A program made the translations under genes and the position numbers. The notes under the pieces are model-generated. The model saw nothing but the letters and a program-made list of their open reading frames with translations. It made no database searches and had not been told where the DNA came from. 64,000 nucleotides of DNA from Diplolepis rosae. Lineage: Eukaryota > Arthropoda > Insecta > Hymenoptera > Diplolepididae. Positions 1-11,710 of this stretch are shown piece by piece. The stretch is taken from positions 2,418,001-2,482,000 of the forward strand of contig JAPYXD010000382.1 of the NCBI GenBank assembly GCA_030998225.1, written 5' to 3'. Every line of letters starts with the position of its first letter. The first letter of the stretch is position 1.

Positions 1-1815
1 GGCATATTTTATTTATGTATTTTATACTGTTCGTTGAATATTAGAAGCAGTATTGAAAAAAACATTTTTTGCACTTTGAAAATAAAAAAATCAATAACTT
101 GAAAAATTTACATATCATGTTGAAAAAAATACGTGTCATTTTTTTTCCTTTCTAGAACGAGGAAAAAAATTTTCAGGTGAATCAAGATTTTGATCGTAAA
201 TCTGATATGTAATAACCCATATAGAATAAATGAAAAAAAAAATTGATTAATAATAACTGTATAAAGAATTTAAAAATCTTTTTGTTGAGAATAAGACGCT
301 TTCGACTGCGCTGGGATTCGAGACCAGGTCTTTTGATTACCCTCATTAATTTGGAATAATTATATAAATTCGCAAACAATATGATTGTTGATGAACAAAA
401 AAAAGGATAAATTATAAAAATTTATTAATTAGATATGAAATATTGAAGAGTAATTTCCAAGTATTACGATCGTTAATGTATACATTAGTAAAAAGAAAAT
501 CTGGAAAGCATTATAAATCATTGATTATACATAAAAGAGGAATTGGCATATATAATATCAATAATAAAGATTTAAAAATATCAAAATTGTTTATTACATA
601 TATGAATTAATAGACGCTGTAAATTGGTACATTGAAGAAAAAAAACCTGCTTAGTTTTAAAATTGATTTTTTCAAAGAATGGCATTGCGATTACTTATTA
701 TTACTTTTACAAGTTTCTAAAAATTAATCGCACGAACTTCAGTTTGATTGGTGTATTATTACACGAATAACAGAATCATAATAAAACCAATCTTACATAA
801 TAACAGGGGAATAGATTTTCCTACAATTATTGTATTTTTAATTGTTTTTCCAATGACTTTTGTAAATAAGTACAATTGTTTGTGCGTGAAAAAATATGAA
901 GAGTAGTAATTATTCAATTTTTTATTGTTGCACATTAATTTCTATTGGAAAAACAATTTTTACATTGACAGTTTTGTAACGCTATCGTACACTTTACATT
1001 TACAATCTCAATATTTGTAGAAACTTTTCTTCCAATAGGATGGGAATCAAGAAAAATTTTCTTGACGGAAGAAAAAACAAAATTGAAATTATATTTATGA
1101 TGGCACTAATTATGCAGTGCTTGTGTTTTCTTGTCAGAAAAGGTGATTTTTTCATATTTCTTTTAGTGATTAAAAAAAATGATGATTCGAATGAAAACTA
1201 GCATTTTTCTTACTAAAAAAAGTTATTAATTTTTTTTCAATGGTCAATGAACAAAAATAAAATTGATTGAATCCAATGTAAAGAAGGTACTTATGAGATT
1301 TTTAAAGAAATATAATTTTTTTGTGATGATATTGGATTTTTAGTTTGTGCTTAAGAGAAAAGATAATTTGAAAATCTTTGATCAATTTGATAAACACTTG
1401 CTAGTTTCAGAAGTTTAATTTACTCTAAACAAAACCATGAAATATATTGAAATTTTTTCATTGCAATTTGAAGGTTCAGTGAGCTTCTTGAATCTCTGAA
1501 AAAGAATAAATAAGATTAAAATCGAATTCCAAAACATCCTTTTCTTTAAGTTAGTACTGTCGGTACGTAGCTAATCAAATGAGTATTTTTTCTCATTTGC
1601 TTTACGTAGTATCTCAATTTGTCAATGTCGCATAAAAAAGCGACTATACATGTGTGTATAGCACATGACTTCTTACAATACGTGAAATTTCACTTATTCT
1701 GCGACGTTGCCACATCTATTTAATCGCCGTCAGTTACTGAAGAAAATAGTATATTACGTATATTCAGTTAATCAATTTTGTATATTTATATGTGATCTTT
1801 TTGTTCGATTGATGT
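1..1815. other. AT-rich stretch without a recognisable gene
   Basis: No ORF with family resemblance was found on either strand. Homopolymer runs of A and T dominate. A short motif near 943-958 (CTATTGGAAAAAC) is the inverse of one near 1838-1855 at the 3' edge of the adjacent mariner-like element, so a piece of another terminal repeat of that family may lie here. A poly-A stretch followed by TACGTGTC near 125-140 also occurs near 10.96, 11.69 and 56.24 kb, which suggests a dispersed repeat. Confidence 0.5.
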
Positions 1816-1945
1816 GAACTACAGTCGGTTTTCCTTTTAAAGGTTTTTCCAATAGGGACATAACAATTTTATCTATGAATAAAACACAGAAATATTTGAG
1901 GTATTGAGTTCAAATTTATTGTGAGTGTAGTGCAAGAATTACATT

Positions 1946-2670
1946 TTAAAAATGAAATTCAATATCTGTCATATGACCACCATGAGCCCGTTTACAGTGG
2001 TCGATTCTTTGGACCCAATTTTCCACCACTCTGGCACACATTTCGACCGGAACGTTGGCAATTTCGGGTTGGATGTTGTCTTTGAGGTCATCTAAAGGTG
2101 CTGGCTTGTGGACATAGACCAGTGACTTGATATGACCCCATAAAAAGAAATCCAATGGCGTTAGATCGCGTGAACGAGCTGGCCATTCGACCGGACCATT
2201 TCTCCAGATAATACGTTCACCGAATTTGCCTTTCAATAAATCGATTGTGATGCGTGTTGTGTGGCTAGTGGCACCGTCTTGTTGAAACCACATGTCGTTA
2301 ATGTCGAGTTCATCCAATTCTGGCCACAAATAATCTTTCAACGTAGCACGATAGCACTCTCCATTGACGGTTACATGACGGTCGTTTTCATCCATGAAAA
2401 AATACGGCCCAATCACACCTCCGGCATGAAAACCGCACAAACTAGTCACTTATTGCGGATGCAACGGTGTCTCGAGAAGCACATTTGGGTTTGTTGCTGA
2501 ACAATAACGCATATTTATCTTATTAACAAAGCCATTGAGCCAGAAATGAGCTTCATCGCTGAAGATGATTTTTCGATGAAATTCTTCATTTTCTTCAAGC
2601 TTTGCCAGAGTCAATTTCGGTAGTAATTTTTAATAATTTTCAAACGTTGCTGGTTCATGAACTTTACCAT
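1946..2670 (-). pseudogene. mariner/IS630-type transposase, internally deleted
   Basis: Reading leftward from an ATG at 2670, the first about 19 residues (MVKFMNQQRLKII...) look like the start of a helix-turn-helix transposase. They are followed directly by the catalytic part: FSDEAHFWLNGF near 2560-2525 (first Asp), WFQQDGATSHT (second Asp) and RDLTPLDFFLWG (third Asp). Most of the DNA-binding half, several hundred bases, is therefore missing. An in-frame stop lies near 2450, and only the last 167 codons (2449-1946) are open. The left edge of the element is near 1820-1860 (TTTTTCCAATAGGGAC). The right edge abuts the integrase tail of gypsy element A near 2715. It is a dead cut-and-paste transposase of the Tc1/mariner superfamily; the subfamily is not certain. 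Confidence 0.8.
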
Positions 2671-2714
2671 GATGAAAATGTTGACTTTAACTAACGTTTT
2701 GACATTGACAGTTC

Positions 2715-3430
2715 ATTAAAAAAGTTTAAGGGTGCGTTCATATAAAGATTTACATTTCCTTTTCCTAGTACATCTAAAACTTCGTGAGTACCTTTGTATT
2801 GATTGTCTAGCATTTTAATTTTTCCTCCCTTTAATAAAAATACATTATCCACAATTTTCTTTTCTAAAGGATTTATTTTTCTATCGTTGGACATTTTTGA
2901 TTTTTCTTTTACTGTTATGAGATTTTCTCTTGCTTTTGTTCGCATTTCATGCAGTTGTATAAGGAAGTTTATTAAATAATCATCAGAGATTTGCAATTTC
3001 TCATTTCTGATAGAGGTTCACTAGAAGTTTCACGGGCTAATTTACCAAAAACTAATTCATAAGGCGTACATTTTGTAGATTCGTCGGAAGGTGTGTCATA
3101 TGAGAACAGTGGTAATTCTAGCCAATCATCGTATTCTGAGTTTTTTGCTACAAATTGTTGAAGATATTCACCTAGAACATGATGTGATTGTTCAAGTGAT
3201 CCATTGGATTGAGAGTGAAAAGCTGTGGTACGAAATTGTTTTATTCTAAGCCGTTTTGCTAATCTTTTAAATAAATTGCAAATAATTTTTTTTTTATTTT
3301 CCCAAAATTTTTTTTGTCAAATTCGATTATAGGCCATTGTGACACCTTTGTGGCCTCCTAATGCCGAAAAGTGAGCTTCTTCAATTAATTGCAATCTTTG
3401 TTCCTTTGTCGAATATTGCGTTATGCTGTT
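2715..3430 (-). pseudogene. gypsy A integrase remnant
   Basis: The C-terminal part (2996-2715) carries the end-of-integrase pattern NVFLLKGGKIKMLDNQYKG. Upstream (3250-3000) are the NGSLEQSHHVLG block with the catalytic Glu and the CTPYELVFGKLARE block. The N-terminal HHCC zinc region (EEAHFSALGGHKGV) lies near 3400-3330 and is followed almost at once by the third catalytic block. The Cys pair and the first two catalytic Asp residues are therefore deleted. No continuous frame exists. The piece can only be a relic. Confidence 0.75.
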
Positions 3431-3665
3431 ACAAACTATTATTTTCGTAAGTGAATTCGCAAAAACTAAATCATAAATTAATTTTATATCTTCCCAAGCT
3501 ATATAGTTAATGTTTGAACTTTTTGAAATACTAATCGATCATAGATTTAATTTTTCAGACAATATATGTACGGAGTAAATTGACAATTTTATGTTATTTA
3601 AGTTTTTAGATAATTTGTCTTTAGCTTCCTCTTCAATCGAAAGAGCAAAATGATAGTAGTCTCGT
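3430..3665 (-). pseudogene. macrodomain-like linker of gypsy A pol (C-terminal half)
   Basis: The translated minus strand reads YHFALSIEEEAKDKL, then SISISKSSNINYIAWEDI, then KIIVCNS. It matches position by position the linker of element D between RNase H and integrase (EISIARSDHIENLPWSDI ... KIIACKG). The beta-strand SISI, a short loop, a W-D/E-I helix start and a final hydrophobic strand resemble the C-terminal half of TARG1/OARD1-type macrodomains. One in-frame stop is present. The homology to macrodomains is my inference; the homology to D is directly visible. Confidence 0.5.
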
Positions 3666-4446
3666 TTTTTAATTCTTTTTGCGGTTCCCTCCCTAGCGAA
3701 CTGGCTGAATGCTACATTTTTTTAAATAGTTCAAATATTCAGGATCAGAGTCAGAATCGGATCCTAGTTCTATTTGACTTGGATTTTCCGTATATATTTC
3801 CGGAAGTTCATCTTGAATTATTTGTTTCCTTGGCCTACCTCTTTTTCTTTTTATTTGAGAGGAGGTATATTTAAAATCTGTAAGTACATTTTTTCTTGGA
3901 CTACCTCGCGATCTCTTGATGAGAGGTTCAAAAATTACATTTCAACCTTAATTTTCTAGATTTTATGCTGATTTTAATTTTTCACTTGTTCTTGCTTCTT
4001 ATTTTTACGCTACGTAATCATGGTTTTCCATGGCGAATTTTTATATATCATAACAGGAAGTTTTGAAGATATAAGTTTCAATAAATTTGTATATTTTACT
4101 ATCTCTTTATTAATTTCGTTTAATAATTCTTCATTTACGATCCCATTAAAAATTTCTGATAACCTCAAATGAAAATTGGATTGGTCCTTCTGAAGATTCA
4201 CTAAACTTATTTGCATCATTTTCGGCGTGTACTGAATTAAAAGATTTATTTTTCGAAGTATTTCCTTTTTTGAAATTATTTTCTTGATTAATTTTTATAA
4301 AATTTTTCTCAAAATTCATTTTTTCTTGAGACTTCATAAAGGTATCGTCATCATCTTCGTGTAAATTTTTTGATTTTTCTTCATTAACAAAAGGGTTTCT
4401 TGAAAGAGCGCATGCATTGACAATCATTTTTCGGCTTTGTATACTA
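3666..4446 (-). pseudogene. gypsy A pol linker between RNase H and macro-like domain
   Basis: Lys/Asn/Glu-rich, low-complexity coding remnant. ORFs at 4427-4146 and 4219-4010 (minus) start with ALSRNPFVNEEK, the typical end of gypsy RNase H (NADALSRN), and continue with KSQEKM and later IVKYTNLLK. The same words recur in a plus-strand fragment at 58379-58700, which shows this linker was transcribed or copied with the family. Several frameshifts are present. No catalytic motif is visible. Confidence 0.55.
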
Positions 4447-4687
4447 CACTGAAAAAAAAAAATTCGACGATACAGACATAATTGTGGTTCCTTGGCCTAT
4501 ATTATATTGGAGATTTACCGAAAACCAATGTTTGCTTTTATTAGTTCAGGCTGTATGTGTATACCAAACATATGAATTACTATTGCAGCAAAACTTTTGA
4601 TTAACTGTCAAATATATTTTGTTGAATTACTTTAAAAAATTCAGCTATATTCATATGGCTGATAAATCCCAAGCATTTCTTTCAGTG
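4447..4687. mobile_element. 241-bp MITE with CACTGAAA termini, TA flanks
   Basis: It starts CACTGAAAAAAA and ends TTTCAGTG, an inverted pair, with TA directly on both sides (4445-4446 and 4688-4689). It splits the end of the RNase H coding sequence of gypsy A: DEYDFNV on one side, YKAEK and ALSRN on the other. No ORF is present. TA duplication points to a Tc1/mariner-mobilised MITE, although the CACTG start would also suit other superfamilies. Confidence 0.7.
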
Positions 4688-4689
4688 TA

Positions 4690-5790
4690 CATTAAAATCA
4701 TATTCATCGAGTTTCAACCTCCAACGTGAAACTCGTGAACAAGGATCCTTAGAGTTTTGAAACCAAACTCGTGGTTTGAGATCAGTTGCAAGGGTAAATT
4801 TCCTTCCATATAAATAAGGACGGAAATGAGTAACACAAAATATTATTGCAAGTGCTTTTTTTTCATATTTGTCATAGTCTTTCTCAGAGTCACTCAAACT
4901 ACGTAAAGCCTATGCTATTGGCTTATCTTTGCCTATTTTACCGTGTGTTAATATACCTCCTATTGCATATCCTGAGGAATCTGTTGTGAGAATTAAAGGT
5001 TGAGAAAAATCGGGTCGTTGTAAAAGTGGTTCTTTACATAATTTTCATTTTAAAATATCAAAAGCTATTCACTTTTTATCTGTCCATATGAAAGGAGTAT
5101 ACTTTTTTTGGAAGTTGATTAAGAGGATTGGCAATTTTTTTAAATCCTTCGATAAATCTACTTTCTTTAGTGTTTTGGAAGTGGAAATTCTTTTACGGCT
5201 ATTTTTTTTTGGGCTCTGGTCAAACTCCATTTTTATCAATTATATGACCTAAATATCCTATCTCAGTTCGTAAAAATTCACATTTGTCTAGTTGTCTAGT
5301 TGTCTAGTTCTGTTTCTATTAATCCAGTTAAAGTAATATCCATTAACCTTTGAAATGTTGCAAGAGCGGTTTTTAAACCAAAAGGTATTCTATCAAATTC
5401 ATAATGGCCATGAGGTGTGGAAAATGCTGTTTTATAAGAGTCTTTAGAGCCCATTTTTATATGGTGAAAACCAGTAGCTAAATCGAATGCTGAAAAATAT
5501 CTGGCAGATCCGAGTGAATCGAGAATATCATTTATGTTAGGTGGTGGGTAAGAATCTCGGATTGTTTTTCATTAAGTTTTCTGAACTCAAAAACTATTCG
5601 CCATTTCATGTTACCTTTAGAATCAGGTTTCAAAACTAACTAGAGTCTACCAAACTAGAGTGTTATACTGTGATTGTAAAGGTTTTATTATTTTACTTTT
5701 TAATAATTCATCAAATTGTTTTGTAATTTCTTTTTTATGAACAGGGGAAAATCTATATTGTCTTGAAGAAATTGGAGAATCATTTGTAGT
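4690..5790 (-). pseudogene. gypsy A reverse transcriptase and RNase H remnant
   Basis: On the minus strand the RT order is recognisable from 5640 down: a DFR-type block (LENEKQSEILTHHLT region, damaged), FDLATGFHHI near 5490, KTAFSTPHGHYEFDRIPFGL near 5440-5380, and FLRTEIGYLGHIIDKNG near 5270-5225. RNase H follows with LTTDSSGYAIGG near 4980 and SDSEKDYDKYEKKALAIIF at 4897. At least four frame disruptions occur. The YxDD block is lost around 5320. Compare the intact versions in element D (28815-24289). Confidence 0.75.
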
Positions 5791-5802
5791 TGGAATCGAA
5801 TG

Positions 5803-6600
5803 TTACAAAACGTTAGTAGCTTCAGGTGGTTCTCCTGGGATTTGAAATCTGTCTGCACTGTTAACAATTAACCATTCTACATGTTCGCATTCGTCTTGAT
5901 TCAGATATTCCAAACGAAGAAGTTTTTTCATACATTCTATTCTTTTTTTACCTGTTATGTTGAACAGTTTGCAAGGATTGTCAATAAAATTGGCGGTTTT
6001 CAAGAAGCTATTCAGAATTTTGTTAGATAAATCGTCATCACTTGAGTCTTTTATATTTCTTGATTGTCTTGTTACATTTTGAGAATCTATTTCTTCAAAA
6101 TCTTCTACGGTAATAGATGGTATTGATATCGTTACTGGTATTTCGTTTGTATTTGCAAATTTGATATAAGCTCTGCCCTTGCAATTTTTTTACAATTGCG
6201 TCTCCGGCATAAATTCCTTCGCTAATATGGGGTCGAGGTATATAACCTTCGCTTTTTTCAGTATTTCCAATTGGAATATAAAATTTTGTTACTGTTCAAG
6301 CTGAAATTGTTAATATTTGTGTTGATTCAAATGTATACCGTCTATTTTGTATTTCTAGACATTTTGATACACTATTTGTATTGACTTTATTTTCTCGAAA
6401 AAGTTCTGAACCTGGAACTCCATCTTCATCGATTGGAACATCATCAGGAATTATAGGCAGTATTGTTGGATATTCTAGAATGTTTATTTGTACTTGTCCC
6501 ATTGTAAAAAGTGGTAAATTATTTATTCCTGTAAGTTTGAACACTATTTTTTTATTAATTGGCAATTTAGGATTTACTGGGGACAGCATTTAAATTTTCT
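5803..6600 (-). pseudogene. gypsy A protease region remnant
   Basis: The ORF at 6589-6296 reads NNLPLFTMGQVQINI, then PDDVPIDEDGVPGSELF, matching the flap-to-ILG part of a retropepsin (VPGSELF stands where ILGSEYF is usual). The catalytic DTG/DSG triad upstream is missing because the gag zinc-knuckle region joins directly at about 6600. Downstream pieces (6003-5803) match the protease-RT spacer of element B (45060-44990). There is a single protease domain here, unlike element D. Confidence 0.65.
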
Positions 6601-7480
6601 GAAAATTGATCTTGTTGTTTATTTAGTCTAATATTACAATTTGTTATAACGTGTCCTGGTTTTTTACATTAGTTGCATATAACTCCTGATTTTCGTGGAT
6701 ATTTTTAATTTGGTCTACTTCCTTGTTAATTTCTCATTTTACGTTGTCTGTTTTGATTTAAAAATTTTCTATGATTTTCATACCTGTTGTGATCTAGACT
6801 TTCTTGTCTACTATCATAATTTCTGTTTCTTAAAAAAATATGCTCATTGTAATTAGAGTATCTATTGCTATTGGGATAATTATTTCTATTATTTGGGAAA
6901 TTATTGTAATTTTTGTTCCTCTTCCTTAAAAGATTGTTATTCGGATAATTGTTTTGTGCAGTCATTTTTATAACAATTATTGTTTCTGTTTGCTAAAAAA
7001 TAGTTATTCCGATAAGTATTTCTTGCAGAATTATTACTTTTATTTTCTCGTTGTTGGTAATTATTACTGAGCTGTTGATTTTGCATACTGAAATCAGGAT
7101 TTTGTTTTTTAGAAACTGCTTCTTTTGCTTTGGTTAAATGACAACAATTTTTAGCAACATGACCTGGTTTTTTACATATTATAACATTTATATTGTTATC
7201 TCGTGCAATATTGAACCAAGTTGTTTCATCATTTCTATCATTTGTAGAATCATCCATTTTTAAATATTCTGGATTTTTATTTCTCCGTAGTACGGAAGAT
7301 GCAGCCAAGTCTCTTTCTTCGTTGATTGTGTCTTTGAAAACTTCTTTAAATGTTTCTTTGGTTTTTACACGAATTTCAAATTCAGGAGTCAGACCGCGAA
7401 TAGAGCATTGAATAACGTCTCTTTGAAGGTTCTATTTGAAGGTATTATCTACTTGTCCATTCTTGTAAAGGGGGTCGTCT
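6600..7480 (-). pseudogene. gypsy A gag C-terminal half with CCHC-type pieces
   Basis: The ORF at 7308-6937 includes LAASSVLRRNKNPEYLKM and CKKPGHVAKNC, a damaged zinc knuckle. It is followed by an Asn-rich, Arg-rich tail (6965-6726) and a second knuckle-like CNKPGHVITNC near 6670-6640. The region 7440-7310 encodes QCSIRGLTPEFEIR, the end of the capsid-like domain. Upstream sequence is cut at about 7480 by the R1-clade LINE fragment and resumes at 9320. Element B has the equivalent region at 46520-45900. Confidence 0.75.
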
Positions 7481-9320
7481 ACTTTTTAGGCCTCATTTTT
7501 ACCCTTACTTCACCAATGGATTGAAAGAAAACTACTCAAGATTTTTCAATGCGGCTGTTTTCAGTGGTAAGTTTATTCTTCAACACTTTACATTATTTTT
7601 CATAATTCATTGTGTCCATCCCCTCAGATAAAACACGCGGTTGCCCGGTCTTTCATCGAAAGTGTATAGAAAGATGGGGTTACCAACTTTGCGAGTTAAG
7701 AGTGTCTGAAAAGTGAGCAACCAAACAAATTTTTATTTGTTATTACTTCTATCAAAAGCTGACACTAGCTTTTTGAATTATTTTGTTGCTTCAAGCGAGT
7801 CTGGTCTGTCCGTGTATTCCGGGACCGGCTAAGCGGAGGTTGAGCCTCAGGGAACTGGGGTAGGACTTCGGTCCAAGGGTACACCCGTTCCCAACTATTA
7901 CGACCCGCTCCTCTACGCACAATGCACTGGTAAAATAATTTGTGGAAACCTTAAAAAAACGATGGGGAAAGAGGACTTGGGTGCTTCTTCAGAAGCTGAG
8001 GGATAGAAGGACGTCCTGCAGCTCCTGAAGGAGCAGAATGAAAAGATGGAAAGGCTATCCAGGGTCCTCAGCGTTATCCAACAGGGTATGCTGAGGAATA
8101 ACCCTGGCTTTCTAAATATTCAGTAAATGAGGCAACTGAGGTGTTGAGAGGTATGGAATCCCACCCCGCCTCGAAAAGGATGTCTATCTTTCGGAGACCG
8201 CCCTCTGCGTCTCTGGGAGATACCCCAAAAAAGCTGACAAAGTGGGAGAAGAGAGTTGCGCCTTCTCCCCCTGAGGATCGGATTCCCAACAAGGGGAAGG
8301 GAAATACATCCCCCACCTATGCTACAGCCACCAGGGGCCACACACCACAAAAGGATGGGGAATAGCAGCTGGTGGACAGAAAAGGAAGAAAAAACAAAGA
8401 AAAAAAAGAAAGAAGTTCCTGTGCCCTTCGCGCAGGAACCAAGAGAGAAGGTAAAGATGCCACGGCGCTCTCCGGCCGCGATCTCGGGCGATGCTATCAG
8501 GGTGTCGGCGAAGGACGGTGAGCCCTACGCCGAGATCCTGAAAGCCATGAAGGCCAAAGTGGACCTCCAATGTTCGGGAGCGGAGGTCCTCTCCATCCAC
8601 AGAACCAGGAGGGAGGAGATTCTCCTGGTCCTGAAAAGAATGGGTGACGTCTCGGCCTTCGAGAAGGCGTTTGATCAGGCGGTCGGGCTGAGGACCGATG
8701 TTAAGTCTTTGGTCTCGAAGAGGTCCCTAGAAGTTAGGGGCCTCGACGAGACCGTCACAAGGGAAGAGATTGTTGCCGCGTTGTGCATCGCGCTGGGCAA
8801 GCCAGACCTCGGTGACCAGTGCAGGGTGTACAAGCGCTTCGGTGGTGTGCAGGCTGCAGTGGTTCGTTTAACCTAGGCGGACGCCCGGAGCTTGCTTGGG
8901 CTCGGTAGGCTAAGGGTGGCGTGGGTAAACTGCCGCATCCGAGAGCATGTCGAGGTTGCCCGGTGTTTCAGGTGCCAGGGATATGGCCATGTTTCGCGCG
9001 GCTGCACCCTTTCAGGCGGAAGGATGGCTGCTGGAGGTGTGAGGGCGCGTCGCATGTGGCCTGCGTCCCTTGCGCTGATAGGGACAAAAAAGATGTCACC
9101 CATGCTTCGGGGAGCGGTTCTTGCCCAATATTTAGGTCGTAGCTCCGGAGGTTGAGAGGCAGAGATTGAAGTTCCTGCAGCTTAACCCCGGGACAGGAAA
9201 GGAAGGCCAGAACCTTCTGATGCAGACTTTCAGGGAGAGGAGGGCCGATGTGTTGCTCATTAGTGAGCAACACAAATGGTCCGAAAACTCTGCTTGGTAC
9301 GGGGGTGCATCAAGGAGGGC
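7480..9320 (+). mobile_element. R1-clade non-LTR retrotransposon, 5' part, inserted in gypsy A gag
   Basis: The block is GC-richer than its surroundings and interrupts the minus-strand gag of element A: gag stops near 7480 and resumes at 9320 with GEARKCICGST. It holds a 5' untranslated region (about 7480-7960) and ORF1 with zinc knuckles, then the beginning of ORF2 (endonuclease N-terminus near 9180-9300: LNPGTGKEGQNLLMQTF..., ADVLLISEQH). It ends abruptly. Non-LTR elements normally lose the 5' end, so loss of the 3' end here implies a later deletion or an abortive event. Confidence 0.75.
7962..9155 (+). pseudogene. R1-type LINE ORF1 (gag-like) with zinc knuckles, frameshifted
   Basis: ATG at 7962 (MGKEDLGASSEAEG, then a stop). 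A Lys-rich block and the conserved core follow in the frame 8256-8876: VDLQCSGAEVLSIHRTRREE, KSLEVRGLDETVTREEI and CRVYKRFGGVQ. After a stop at 8874 the same frame continues with LGRLRVAWVNCRIRE and the knuckle CFRCQGYGHVSRGC. A second knuckle (CWRCEGASHVAC) lies in the next frame. These are standard features of the RNA-binding ORF1 protein of the R1/I-type LINEs. At least three disruptions make it a pseudogene. Confidence 0.8.
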
Positions 9321-9745
9321 TGGGATATAATTATAAGTTGACCCACAGATACATTTTCTTGCTTCTCCTAATAATTTACTTATTAATAATCGCGCTGAAT
9401 TTTCTTGAGTACTGCTTCTAACGCGTCGCGTAGGTATACTTGTTGACTATTAGGTAGGGCCATTCCGTTGCCCATAATTGGATTAACGTTTTCTTCAAGA
9501 TTGTTGTGAACAGTCTGCTCTATTTGTTCGTTGTCGGTACTATTATCGTCGCTACCGTGATTACTTGTAATTGTTTTGCAAGTAAGAGAATTTTCTGATA
9601 AATTTATTTTAGTTCTTTCTTCAACTGTGTTTTCTGGAATTATCGTTAAACTAAGTAAACTTATATCTTCGTTGTAAATATAAGTAGTTTCGTTTATTAA
9701 TGTTCTGTTCTGATCGATTGATCCACAAATAATATTTGAATTCAT
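9320..9745 (-). pseudogene. gypsy A gag N-terminal part
   Basis: An open frame of 120 codons (9745-9383) ends with SQQVYLRDALEAVLKK, matching VSLRDAIMVIPEF in element D (30150 region) and VSLRNALEVV in element B (47040 region). It continues downstream as LLGEARKCICGST, matching LSGEARKCIFGST in B. The middle of the capsid domain is deleted between ALEAVLKK and LLGEARK. The N-terminal 90 residues are acidic and Ser/Thr/Asn-rich, as in B. Confidence 0.7.
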
Positions 9746-10185
9746 TGTTAAGCTCGAATTAAAACAGTTATTCGAATCAGATGAACTGCTTGTTCTGGCA
9801 GTTTCAAATTTTTCAGACGTTAAGGTTTTCTCTAAAGAAATATTATCTGATTGAAAACTGATATTTGTTTTTTCTTTGTTAAAAATATTTTCAAACTTAT
9901 CTTAATTGCCATTTCCTTCACAGTAACTGTTATTTTTTGTTTACTGATACGTACATGGAGACACCTTTGAAATGGCAATACATGAACATTCAATTGGATC
10001 AACCGAAAAGACTTCAAAATATCTTGCGTTTTTTAAAAATATAATTTTTGTAATCAATAAATGTAATTGATAATTAAAAAATAAGAATTTGCCTCAATGT
10101 TGCGTGTCAAGTAATTTTATAGTTATCAAACAAAATTCTTGAAATAATATGCCTTAATTCTATCAATTTCCATGTGCTTACAGAA

Positions 10186-10382
10186 TAGTATATTACGTGC
10201 CTAGGCGCACAATGAAGGTTATTGCGCAACTAGCGACAATACTCGCAGGAGATCGAAGCGAAGGCCTAGTCGAGGTGTAGCCGATGTTTAGTCGAGACGA
10301 AGCTGAGGCGCGAACAGTCCTGCGAGCATTGTCGCGAGTCTCGTAATTTCCCGAATTGTGTGCATTGGCACGTATTCTATTT
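10186..10382. mobile_element. short inverted-repeat element (MITE-like)
   Basis: The left end (TATTACGTGCCTAGGCGCACAAT ... GCGACAATACTCGCAGGA, read in pieces) is the reverse complement, with mismatches, of the right end (TCCTGCGAGCATTGTCGCGA ... ATTGTGTGCATTGGCACGTATTC). The arms are about 65 bases each and the loop is about 60 bases, GC-richer than its surroundings. No ORF. Exact ends and target duplication are uncertain. Confidence 0.6.
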
Positions 10383-10544
10383 ATTTTATGTGACTCCGGT
10401 GCGTATACGAGTTTTTATGTGTATACTTGAATCTAATCTAGTATTGTAGTTGTTTGCGGCGCTAGTCATTATACTGGATATGTCACGACTAGTCCCGGCC
10501 ATTTTGATTTTATCGATCTTGTGTAGTAGTAATGGATTTTAATA

Positions 10545-10655
10545 GACGCATGCGCAGTTCAGATGTACAAGGCTTTGCCAGTAAGGTGCTAGCGTTGTAC
10601 GAAGAATAAGAAGAAGATTATGCTCCATTGCATGACTATAGGCGCATGCGCAGTT
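10545..10655. promoter_or_regulatory. paired GCGCATGCGC (NRF1/Ewg-like) sites
   Basis: ACGCATGCGCAGTT at 10546-10559 and GCGCATGCGCAGTT at 10642-10655 lie 96 bases apart in direct orientation. Both match the consensus bound by NRF1 in vertebrates and Ewg in flies. They stand in the leader of element A just beyond a MITE. Whether they are functional, or simply part of a repeat, cannot be told. Confidence 0.35.
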
Positions 10656-10957
10656 TAATTTTTACATTTCATTCCTCTTTGGCGCAATATACTACATTGC
10701 TCTACTGTTAAGTGTAGCGAAATAGGGAGTTTGCGCGCCGGTGGCACATAAAAATATTTATTTAGAATTCTTGTTTCAAATCTATTTGTATTGCAACTAT
10801 TTTTTGGTCTTTGCCTTACCTGGGATACTTGATGTCTCATTACCTTGTTTTAAATCAAGAACACTATTTTTGTTGACAGTTCAATGTACATATGGATCAT
10901 TTCATGGGAGATTTACAGTCAACATTTTTTTTTGCCTTTTTACTTCAAAAATAATCG

Positions 10958-11710
10958 ACACGTATTTTTTTTTTTTCAATGTGATACTTTAAAATTTCGA
11001 GATATAACTTTTTTATGTTTGGCACTCGGGAAATTTTTTTTTACAACAGCTCACTGTAAAAGCAGTTTTGAATATAAAATTTTTACGCAATTTTTACGCA
11101 AATTTTTTTTTGCTTTTTTCCACTATGGTTTTTTTATTGAACGGATTGCAGCAGACATGTTTAAATTGAGAGCTTGGCATTTCTGTATTAATTTGAAATA
11201 GGTGAACACTTGAGGAACATTTACAGAAAACTAAAACAGCGGTCACTGCATTCACTGCCACACGTGCTTCGAGTCTGAGCATGCCTAAACAAGCTTAAGC
11301 GTAGTTGCAGCGTGCGAGCTCGCTCGTTGCAATGCGCGGGACAGATTTTATAAATTAATTACACCTACAGTTTTTATTTTTCCATTCAAAGATTTTGCCT
11401 GCATATTGAAAAAACTCCAACAAAAATTTAGAAACAAAAAAATCGAAAAAAAATTGGTTCTAAATTTAAAAAAAATTCAATTTTTTATAAAAATGTACTA
11501 TATTGTTATTACAAAAAAAACAACGAAATGTGTGCTATAACTTTTTTGAAAGCTCGTACTCTTTCGCGCATTTCAAGTGCAAGGGTTACATTTTATATTC
11601 AAAACTGCTTTTACAGTGAGCTGTTAAAAAAAAAAAAATTTCCCGAGTGCCAAATTTAAAAAAATTATATCTCGAAATTTTCAAGTATCACATTGAAAAA
11701 AAAAAATACG
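10958..11710. repeat. foldback: 126-bp inverted arms around a 500-bp loop
   Basis: The sequence 10958-11085 (ACGTATTTTTTT..., TTTGGCACTCGGGAAA, CAGCTCACTGTAAAAGCAGT) is nearly the exact reverse complement of 11583-11710. The loop 11086-11582 contains poly-A/T and GC-rich words (CACGTGCTTCGAGTCTGAGC). No ORF with a recognisable product. It could be a foldback DNA element or two head-to-head copies of one repeat. Confidence 0.7.

Noticed and set aside
8141..8600. Long overlapping ORFs on both strands in the GC-rich block
   Set aside because: They are shadows of the LINE ORF1; only the plus frame with the zinc knuckles has family features.
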